This document shows, piece by piece, positions 16,867 through 23,853 of a stretch of DNA of 64,000 nucleotides. The first letter of the stretch is position 1, and the number at the start of each line of letters is the position of its first letter. Both the position numbers and the translations under genes were made by a program. The DNA is from Opitutus terrae PB90-1 (GTDB lineage: Bacteria; Verrucomicrobiota; Verrucomicrobiia; Opitutales; Opitutaceae): NCBI RefSeq assembly GCF_000019965.1, contig NC_010571.1:1550001-1614000 (forward strand), read 5' to 3'. The notes beneath the pieces are model-generated. The model searched no databases. It saw only the letters and a list, made by a program, of their open reading frames with translations, and had not been told where the DNA came from.

Positions 16867-19809
16867 ATGAAAACATCGCTTGTCCCGTTCCGGCGGGATC
16901 GCCTGCCCCTCGCGCTGCTGGTGTGCGCGCTCGTCGTTCCCGCCCCCTTGATCGCCCAAACCGCAGCGCCCGCCGATAGCGCGACCACCGCGTCCGTCGC
17001 CTCGGCCTCCGCGGGGGAATCCGACGCGATCGTGCTCTCACCGTTCACCGTCACCACCGACAAGGACCGGGGCTACAAGGCGACCAATGCCACCACCGGC
17101 ACGCGCTTGAACGAGTCCATCAAGGACCTGCCGATGCCGATCGCGGTCATCACGGAGAAGTTCCTGCGCGACACGGGCTCGACCGATCTACGCCAGGCGC
17201 TCTCCTACACCTCCGCGATCCAGCTGCGCAGCCAGAACGACCAGGGCACGCCCGGCGGCGCGTATCAGGGTCCTGGCGGCGTGAACAATCCCGAGGGCGC
17301 GACGGCCAATCTTTCCGGCTCCTCCTACAAGATCCGGGGCTACATTACTGACACCGTTCTGCGCGACGGCTTCCGCCGCCAGCATGCAGTCGACTCGATC
17401 AACATCGGCCGCGTCGAGGTCGCCTTCGGCCCGACCGCGCTGCTCTACGGTATCGGTTCCTTCGGCGGCATCGTGAACTATCTGCCGAAGGCCCCCGAGG
17501 CGAAGCGCTTCTCCGAGGTCGCCGTCACCTACGGCAGCTACGACTTCAAGCGCGTCACGGTCGATACGACCGGCCCGATTACCGAGAAGTGGAATTTCAA
17601 CTACCGCCTCACCGGCGCGTTGCAGGATCGGGAAGACTACACCGATTATCGGAAGGAAGACCACACCTTCATCTCGCCGGCGATCATGTTCGAGCCGACC
17701 AAGACGACCAAGGTCACCGCCGACTTCGAATACGGCAAGCAGACCGACAAGGGCGTCGGCTTCCAGCGCGTCCGCGCGATGACCGGCGTCAGTGGCGGCG
17801 ACCAGGGCGAGCACGCCGACTTCTACACGCTGCCCGGCACCGATCCCTACACCTTCCGTTGGAGCGGTCCGGACACCTATGTGAAAACGACCTCCAGCAA
17901 CCTGCGCCTGCAGGTCGACCAGGGGATCGGCGAGCACATCCACGCCCTCGTCGGCTACAACTTCGGCAAGGCGAAGTTCAACCAGCGCGACGTCGGCGGC
18001 AATCTCGTTACCGGCCTCGGGCCGGTGAGCCTCCGCAAAACCGTCGATTTCGGCATCGCGGCCCTCGACAAGACCGGCGGCGACAGCAACACCAACGTCA
18101 AGAATGGCAAGGTCGACGACGTCGCCCTCAGCTACGGCTGGAATGACACCATCACCCAGAATTCCCACGATCAGGTCCGCGGCGAGGTCACCGGCAACCT
18201 GAAGCTGTTCGAGAATCATAAGTGGCTCGCGTTTTCCAACTCCCTCCTCGTCGGTCACTCCGAAGAGAAGCAGATCAACCTCTCCGACGCTCGCGGCACG
18301 AAGAAGGACCTCAACAACTACAGGAGCCCGCTCGACACCTCGCCGATCCGCTTCGGCACGCAGGGCGACGGCACCGCCGACATCGCGATGGAGGACAAGA
18401 CCTACAAGAAGACCATCGCCTGGGACCAGTCCACCTACGCCGTCTACTCCGGCAAATTTCTCCAGGACCGCGTCATGCTGATCCTCGGCGCCCGCGATGA
18501 TTACAGCGACAACTCTGTCTTCACCAACCTTCGCGACGGCACCGCCGCGACCTCCGCGCGCAGCGATAAGGAAAAGGTCCGCACCTACCAGCGTGGTATC
18601 AGCGTCGAGATCACGAAGAGCCTCTCCGCCTTCGCGCTCAAGGCCGAGGGCGTGCAGCCCAACTTCAGCGGCAACATCGACGTCAACGGCATACCGATGG
18701 GGCCGACCATCGCCAAGAGCACGGAATACGGCGTGAAGTTCGACCTGATGCACGGCCGTATCTCCGGCTCGGTCAGCTCCTTCAAGATCGACCGCTCTGG
18801 CTCCCAGTTCTTCTACTGGTGGGCCCCGACTTCGAACTACAAGAACTTCAAGACCGACAAGCCCATCGTCTACCAGATCAACGAATTTGCACCGCAGGCC
18901 TTCGGCGGCCCGAACTGGACCAATGGCGCCGGCGACGCCGCCACCGCCCAGTTCACCGCCGCGCAGAACGCCGGTGCGATCTACCAAAAGACCGTCAGCG
19001 GCAACACCAACTGGTATGTCAACGCGTCGACGGCCACGGGCGCCGCGTTCCTCGACGCCGTCTTCGACTTCACGACGGCCCACGGCATGAGCTGGCCGGG
19101 CTGGCTCTACAACGTCGACTCCGAGACCAACAACTCCTGGGATGACCGCGCCTCGGGCCCCGGTGGCAACGAATACGTGAGCGGCTCCGACCAGAGCAAG
19201 GGCTGGCAGGCCGACGTCGTGTGGACCCCGGTCGACGAACTGCAGATCGTCGCCAGCTACACCCACATCAACAAGATCATCACCTCCGCCGGCAACTTCG
19301 CCAAGTCGCCCAACCCGCAGGACCGCTGGGCCGTCTGGTATTTCCCGAACACCGATTGGGGCCTGACCGGCAAGCCAATCGCCACCGCATATGGCGATCC
19401 GAACGACACCTCCACCTGGACCGGCACCGGCTTCGGCTATGGTGAGAAGCAGGACGACACGCCCGAGCACCAGGCGTCCATCTGGGCCAACTACACCTTC
19501 AACAAGCACAGCGCGATGCAGGGCTGGTCCTTCGGCTTGGGCGGCGGCTACGAGTCGCCGCGCGAATATCAGTCCGGCATCACGCACGGCGGCGGCCAGC
19601 GCATCACGGACAAGAATGGCAACATCGTCGTCCTCAAGACGCCCGCCCGCTATGTCGCCAACGCCATGGTTCGCTACGCGTTCAAGCTCAATGAGCATGA
19701 CGCCAGCGTGCAGCTCAACATCGGCAACATCTTCGACGACCGGAAACTCTACGGCCTCATCTATTCGTCGCCGCGTGAGTTCCGCCTTCAGGCCTCCTAC
19801 AGCTTCTGA
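16867..19809 (+). CDS. TonB-dependent outer-membrane receptor (glycan uptake)
   Basis: 980 residues. Signal peptide MKTSLVPFRRDRLPLALL... ends near LIAQTAA. A short linker with the Ton-box-like VLSPFTVTT is followed by the plug domain (GYKATNATTGTRLNESIKDL near residues 65-85, then DLPMPIAVITEKFLRDTG) and a C-terminal 22-strand barrel ending in aromatic FRLQASYSF. Energised by TonB it would import an oligosaccharide, most likely a beta-glucan fragment judging by downstream enzymes. No SusD-like lipoprotein is adjacent. The ATG at 16867 is preferred because the signal peptide begins there; the frame is open back to 16636. Paralogous to the receptor at 45190, including the SEGVQPNFSG and TDQSKGW stretches. 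Confidence 0.93.
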   Translation: MKTSLVPFRRDRLPLALLVCALVVPAPLIAQTAAPADSATTASVASASAGESDAIVLSPFTVTTDKDRGYKATNATTGTRLNESIKDLPMPIAVITEKFLRDTGSTDLRQALSYTSAIQLRSQNDQGTPGGAYQGPGGVNNPEGATANLSGSSYKIRGYITDTVLRDGFRRQHAVDSINIGRVEVAFGPTALLYGIGSFGGIVNYLPKAPEAKRFSEVAVTYGSYDFKRVTVDTTGPITEKWNFNYRLTGALQDREDYTDYRKEDHTFISPAIMFEPTKTTKVTADFEYGKQTDKGVGFQRVRAMTGVSGGDQGEHADFYTLPGTDPYTFRWSGPDTYVKTTSSNLRLQVDQGIGEHIHALVGYNFGKAKFNQRDVGGNLVTGLGPVSLRKTVDFGIAALDKTGGDSNTNVKNGKVDDVALSYGWNDTITQNSHDQVRGEVTGNLKLFENHKWLAFSNSLLVGHSEEKQINLSDARGTKKDLNNYRSPLDTSPIRFGTQGDGTADIAMEDKTYKKTIAWDQSTYAVYSGKFLQDRVMLILGARDDYSDNSVFTNLRDGTAATSARSDKEKVRTYQRGISVEITKSLSAFALKAEGVQPNFSGNIDVNGIPMGPTIAKSTEYGVKFDLMHGRISGSVSSFKIDRSGSQFFYWWAPTSNYKNFKTDKPIVYQINEFAPQAFGGPNWTNGAGDAATAQFTAAQNAGAIYQKTVSGNTNWYVNASTATGAAFLDAVFDFTTAHGMSWPGWLYNVDSETNNSWDDRASGPGGNEYVSGSDQSKGWQADVVWTPVDELQIVASYTHINKIITSAGNFAKSPNPQDRWAVWYFPNTDWGLTGKPIATAYGDPNDTSTWTGTGFGYGEKQDDTPEHQASIWANYTFNKHSAMQGWSFGLGGGYESPREYQSGITHGGGQRITDKNGNIVVLKTPARYVANAMVRYAFKLNEHDASVQLNIGNIFDDRKLYGLIYSSPREFRLQASYSF

Positions 19810-19816
19810 GGTCATG

Positions 19817-19848
19817 CCGGCGCGGGCGAACGGCTTCGCCCGCGCCGG
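19817..19848. repeat. Strong hairpin after receptor gene
   Basis: Arms CCGGCGCGGGCGA and TCGCCCGCGCCGG (13 of 13 pairs) around a 6-base loop, 7 bases after the receptor stop. No T-run; likely an RNA 3' end stabiliser or a repeat remnant. Confidence 0.65.
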
Positions 19849-19890
19849 GACTAGCCTTTGGTGGTCTAGGTTCAGGGTAGTTACCAGTTC

Positions 19891-19921
19891 GGACGACGGC
19901 ACGGCCGTCGTCCGGCTTTTT
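19891..19921 (+). terminator. Intrinsic terminator between receptor and GH30
   Basis: Perfect 10-base stem GGACGACGGC / GCCGTCGTCC with a 3-base loop, followed by GGCTTTTTCC. It ends or attenuates transcription between the receptor and the enzyme genes, giving more receptor than enzyme transcript. Confidence 0.8.
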
Positions 19922-19970
19922 CCGGCTGGGCGGCGCGCCTGCTGATCCGCCGTCCCGTCTTCTCCGCCTC

Positions 19971-21398
19971 ATGTTTCCACGCTCCTCCGTGCTCTTCCAT
20001 GGCGCCGGTCTCCTTGTGCTGACCGTCTCCGCCCTCGCCGTTACGCCGATGCGTTCCTGGTCTCTCATCGAAACCGCCCGCGACAACGACCACCGACTTA
20101 CCGCGGTCGCGCTGTCAACGAACGCCCCTGCGCCCGGCACGGACGCGCCCGTGCTCCGGGCCGATCCGAACCAGCGTCGTCAGCAGATGGTCGGCTTTGG
20201 CGGCGCGCTCACGGAATCCTCCGCCTGGGTGCTCGCGCAGCTGCCAGCGGAAAAGCGGCTCGAGGTGCTGCGCCGCTACTACGATCCGCAGGAAGGCATC
20301 GGCTACACCCTCGCGCGGACGCACATCAACAGCTGCGATTTCTCGCTTTCGATCTGGTCGCTCGACGAGACGCCGGGCGACTACTACCTGCACGATTTCA
20401 CGCTCGCGCCGATGCAGCGTTGGTTGATGCCGCTGTTGCGCGACGCGTATGCCATTGCGGGTGCCGACCGGTTCAAGCTGACGGCGTCGCCGTGGAGTCC
20501 GCCCGCGTGGATGAAAACGAACGGCCGGATGGACTCCGGCGGTGCGCTCCGGCCGGAGTATCGCGATGCGTGGGCGCGGTTTTACGTGAAGTTCGTCGAA
20601 GCGATGCATCGCGAGGAAAAGATTCCGGTGTGGGCGCTCACGGTGCAGAACGAGCCCGAGGCCGTGCAGGTGTGGGAGTCGTGCATCTTTTCCCCGGAAG
20701 AGGAGCGCGATTTCGTGCGCGACCATCTTGGCCCCACGTTGCAGAAGGCGGGGCTCGGCGATATGCGGCTGATCGGCTTCGACCACAACCGTGACATTTT
20801 CGAAAAGCGCGCCGCCGCGCTGTTCGGCGATCCGGCGAGCGCGCAGTACCTGTGGGGCTCGGCGATTCACTGGTATGTCAGCGAGGACTTCGCCGCCTCG
20901 TCGCGCGTGCACGCGGCGTTTCCGCAAAAACAGATTCTGTTCACCGAGGGCTGCTGGGAAGGCGGCGTGAAGCTCGGCCGGTGGGATCGCGGCGAACGCT
21001 ACGCGCGCAACATGATCGGCGATTTCCGCAATTGGGTGTGTGGCTGGATCGACTGGAACATCGCACTCGACCGCACCGGCGGCCCGAATCACGTCGGAAA
21101 TCTCTGCGATGCGCCGGTGATCGTCGACACCGCCACGGGTGAGGTGCACTACCAGAGTTCGTTCTACTACATCGCGCATTTCAGCCGCTTCGTCGCGCCC
21201 GGCGCGCACTGCGTCGAGTCGACGACCGCCGCGGCGGGCCTCGACACCGTTGCGTTTGTGAATCCGGATGGCTCACTCGTGTGCGTGGTGCTCAACGCGA
21301 CCGACACCGCCCAGCCCTTCAATCTCACGACCGACGGCACGGCGCTCGCGTGCGAGATCCCGGCGCATGCGATCCAGACCTACGTTGGCCGGCCGTAA
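19971..21398 (+). CDS. GH30-family glycoside hydrolase, exported
   Basis: 475 residues with an N-terminal signal peptide (LVLTVSALA). The (beta/alpha)8 barrel starts at QMVGFGGALTESSAW. General acid/base E228 lies in VQNEPE and the nucleophile E326 in LFTEGCWEGG, both in the usual GH30 places. GH30 covers beta-glucosylceramidases, beta-1,6-glucanases and beta-xylosidases; the sequence resembles the glucosidase/glucanase side (SPWSPPAWMKTNG). Beside GH16 and GH55-like genes, hydrolysis of beta-1,6 branches or ends of a beta-1,3/1,6-glucan is plausible. A C-terminal beta-sandwich ends the protein. It is a paralogue of the enzyme at 48424 with the same HINSCDF and RDFVRDHLGPTL stretches. Confidence 0.92.
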   Translation: MFPRSSVLFHGAGLLVLTVSALAVTPMRSWSLIETARDNDHRLTAVALSTNAPAPGTDAPVLRADPNQRRQQMVGFGGALTESSAWVLAQLPAEKRLEVLRRYYDPQEGIGYTLARTHINSCDFSLSIWSLDETPGDYYLHDFTLAPMQRWLMPLLRDAYAIAGADRFKLTASPWSPPAWMKTNGRMDSGGALRPEYRDAWARFYVKFVEAMHREEKIPVWALTVQNEPEAVQVWESCIFSPEEERDFVRDHLGPTLQKAGLGDMRLIGFDHNRDIFEKRAAALFGDPASAQYLWGSAIHWYVSEDFAASSRVHAAFPQKQILFTEGCWEGGVKLGRWDRGERYARNMIGDFRNWVCGWIDWNIALDRTGGPNHVGNLCDAPVIVDTATGEVHYQSSFYYIAHFSRFVAPGAHCVESTTAAAGLDTVAFVNPDGSLVCVVLNATDTAQPFNLTTDGTALACEIPAHAIQTYVGRP

Positions 21399-21422
21399 CC
21401 TTCATCCCCGCTCGCTTTCTCG

Positions 21423-22820
21423 ATGAATCCGCCTGTTTCCACTCCCGCGCCGGTGCCGCGTCTCAGCTTCCGGGAAAAATTCGCCTACGGCTTGGGCGAC
21501 ACCGCATCGAATTTCTATTTCCAGGCGTTCAATCTCTTCCTGGTCTACTACTACACCGACATCTTCGGGTTGCAGTCGACTTCGGTGGGCACGCTGATGT
21601 TCATCACGCCGATCCTGGTGGCGGTGTTGAACCCGGTGATCGGTGCGATCGCGGACCGCACGAACAGCCGCTGGGGCAAGTTCCGGCCCTACATCCTGTG
21701 GGGCGCGATTCCGTATGGACTGCTGGGCGTGCTGATGTTCGCGAATCCGAACCTCAGCACCGACGGCAAACTGATCTACGCCTACGTCACCTACACGCTC
21801 GTGCTGATCACCTATGCCGCGATCAACACGCCCTACGGCGCGCTCATGGGCGTGATGTCGCCGTCGTCGGAGGATCGCACCTCGCTTTCGACGTATCGCT
21901 TCGCGTGCGCGTTCACCGGCGCGCTGCTCATCGGCTGGCTCGTGCCGTGGTTGAAGGACGCGCTCACCGGCGTGACGGGCAACCCGGCGATCGGATTTCG
22001 GAACACCATGTGGATCTTCGCCGCCGTGTCGGTGGGCATGTTCTTCTACACCTTCGCCAACACGCGGGAGCGCGTCGCCCCGCCGCCCACGCAGAAATCC
22101 TCGTTGCGCGAGGACATCGGCGACCTGATGCGCAATCCGCCCTGGTTGATCCTTTTCTTCGTCGCGTTCCTCAACCTCACCAACGTCGGGATGCGCAGCG
22201 GCTCGGGTATCTACTACTTCAAGTATTGCGTCGGCAACGAGGCCGCGCTCGGCACCTTCAATCTCGTCGGGTTCCTCTGCTTCATCGCCGGCGCGCTCTC
22301 GACCAAGCTCCTGCTGCGTCTGTTGCCGCGGCGCGGGTTGATGATCACATGCACGGTCGTGAACGCGCTCACCATGGCAGCGTTCTACTTCGTCGATCCG
22401 CATTCGACCGTGTTGCTCTACGTGCTGAACATCGTCGGGCAGTTCGTGGCCGGGCCCACGCCCGCCATCGTGTGGTCGATGTATGCGGACACGGCCGACT
22501 ACGGCGAGTGGAAGAACGGTCGCCGCGCCACCGGGCTCGTGTTCTCCGCCACCGTGTTCGCGCAGAAAGTCGGCCTCGCGATCGGTTCGGCGATGCTGGG
22601 CTGGATGCTCAGCTACTACGGTTTCGTGGCCAACGCGGCGCAATCCCCGCGCGCGATCCACGGCATCACGATCCTGTTCAGCCTGCTGCCGGCGCTCTTC
22701 GGCGGACTGAGCGGACTGGCGATCCTGTTCTATAAAATCGACGAGCCGCTCGTGAAACAGATCGAGCGCGACCTCGCCGCGCGGAAAGCCGCGCCGGCGA
22801 CCGCGGTCTCCACCTCCTAG
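21423..22820 (+). CDS. GPH-family (MelB-like) sugar:cation symporter
   Basis: 465 residues, about 12 membrane helices, no signal peptide. The N-terminal motif REKFAYGLGDTASNFYFQ and the RTNSRWGKFRPYIL loop between helices 2 and 3 are typical of glycoside-pentoside-hexuronide symporters; the PPTQKSSLREDI central loop separates the two bundles. It would carry mono- or oligosaccharides from the periplasm into the cytoplasm, completing the path receptor, periplasmic hydrolases, inner-membrane symporter. It starts 24 bases after the GH30 stop, so co-transcription is likely. The conserved residues suggest sodium or proton coupling; the sugar is inferred from context. Confidence 0.9.
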   Translation: MNPPVSTPAPVPRLSFREKFAYGLGDTASNFYFQAFNLFLVYYYTDIFGLQSTSVGTLMFITPILVAVLNPVIGAIADRTNSRWGKFRPYILWGAIPYGLLGVLMFANPNLSTDGKLIYAYVTYTLVLITYAAINTPYGALMGVMSPSSEDRTSLSTYRFACAFTGALLIGWLVPWLKDALTGVTGNPAIGFRNTMWIFAAVSVGMFFYTFANTRERVAPPPTQKSSLREDIGDLMRNPPWLILFFVAFLNLTNVGMRSGSGIYYFKYCVGNEAALGTFNLVGFLCFIAGALSTKLLLRLLPRRGLMITCTVVNALTMAAFYFVDPHSTVLLYVLNIVGQFVAGPTPAIVWSMYADTADYGEWKNGRRATGLVFSATVFAQKVGLAIGSAMLGWMLSYYGFVANAAQSPRAIHGITILFSLLPALFGGLSGLAILFYKIDEPLVKQIERDLAARKAAPATAVSTS

Positions 22821-22895
22821 CCACCGGCTGGGATGGGGACGCGACGCCCTCTTCTCGTGTTTGCGCTGGAACCCACACTTCTGACCGTTTCGCCC

Positions 22896-23738
22896 ATGAA
22901 ACATCTTCCCTGGCTGCTCTTGTTCCTCGCCGCCGCCGGTTTCGCCGCGGCGGCAGACTCCGACTCCGCCGCCCCCGCCACCGCGTCAAAGCCCGCCGGC
23001 TGGCAGCTCGTTTGGTCCGACGAGTTCGATCGCGACGGACTGCCGGATCCCGCCCGCTGGAGTTACGACGTGGGCGGACACGGCTGGGGCAACCGCGAGC
23101 TCCAGTTCTACACCGACGCCCGCGCCGAAAATGCCCGCATCGAAAACGGGCGGTTGATCATCGAAGCGCGGCGCGAGCCCTGGCAGGAGAAGAACTACAC
23201 GTCGGCGCGGCTTGTGACGAAGGGCCACGGCGACTGGCTCTATGGCCGGTTCGAGATCCGCGCCAAGCTGCCGCAGGGCGTGGGCACCTGGCCCGCGATC
23301 TGGATGCTGCCGACGACTTGGGACCTCGGTGACGGCGGCTGGCCCGACAATGGCGAGATCGATATCATGGAGCACGTCGGCTACGACCCCGGCGTCATCC
23401 ACGTCTCGACGCACAGTCAGAAATACCAGTGGCAGAAAAACACGCAGCGCACGGCAACGATGAACGTGCCCGATGCGATGAGCGCGTTCCACATCTACGC
23501 GCTCGAATGGGATGGCGAGGAGATCCGCGGCTACATCGACGACCGGCATTACTTCACCTCCCGCAAAGATGGCGGCGATTGGAAGTCGTGGCCCTTCTTC
23601 CGTCCCTTCCATCTGGTGCTGAATCTGGCCATCGGCGGTGCGTGGGGCGGCGTCAAGGGCGTGGACAATTCCATTTTCCCGCAGCGGATGGAAATCGACT
23701 ACGTGCGGGTCTACGAGCGGCCCCACGCGCAGCCGTGA
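22896..23738 (+). CDS. GH16-family endo-beta-glucanase (laminarinase-like), exported
   Basis: 280 residues after choosing the ATG that gives signal peptide MKHLPWLLLFLAAAGFAAAA. The jelly-roll domain begins at WQLVWSDEFDRDGLPDP. The active-site strand is GEIDIMEHVG with nucleophile E154, D156 and acid/base E159, the ExDxxE pattern of beta-bulge GH16 enzymes such as laminarinases; GVGTWPAIWMLP precedes it. The nearest expected activity is endo-1,3- or 1,3-1,4-beta-glucan hydrolysis. It lies 75 bases after the symporter gene and belongs to the same operon-like run. A GC hairpin follows its stop. Confidence 0.92.
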   Translation: MKHLPWLLLFLAAAGFAAAADSDSAAPATASKPAGWQLVWSDEFDRDGLPDPARWSYDVGGHGWGNRELQFYTDARAENARIENGRLIIEARREPWQEKNYTSARLVTKGHGDWLYGRFEIRAKLPQGVGTWPAIWMLPTTWDLGDGGWPDNGEIDIMEHVGYDPGVIHVSTHSQKYQWQKNTQRTATMNVPDAMSAFHIYALEWDGEEIRGYIDDRHYFTSRKDGGDWKSWPFFRPFHLVLNLAIGGAWGGVKGVDNSIFPQRMEIDYVRVYERPHAQP

Positions 23739-23754
23739 GTGGCGCCGGATTATT

Positions 23755-23787
23755 GTAGGGCGGGGTCTCCTGACCCCGCCTAGGGCG
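23755..23787. repeat. Short GTAGGGCG palindrome, possible 3'-end hairpin
   Basis: GTAGGGCGGGGTCTCC followed by TGACCCCGCC: arms GGCGGGGTC and GACCCCGCC are perfectly paired around a 4-base loop (23759-23780). It is the shortest member of the GTAGGGCG family and has no T-run. Confidence 0.6.
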
Positions 23788-23853
23788 AAAACCGGCGGGG
23801 TGCGGATCCGACCCAACACCTGAAGCATCGCCCGCGTTCAAACTGCTTTTCGT

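Noticed and set aside
17188-19902. 904-codon minus-strand frame opposite the first TonB receptor
   Set aside because: Composition (Gly, Val, Asp, Arg) is the mirror of a high-GC receptor gene; no domain and no ribosome binding site.
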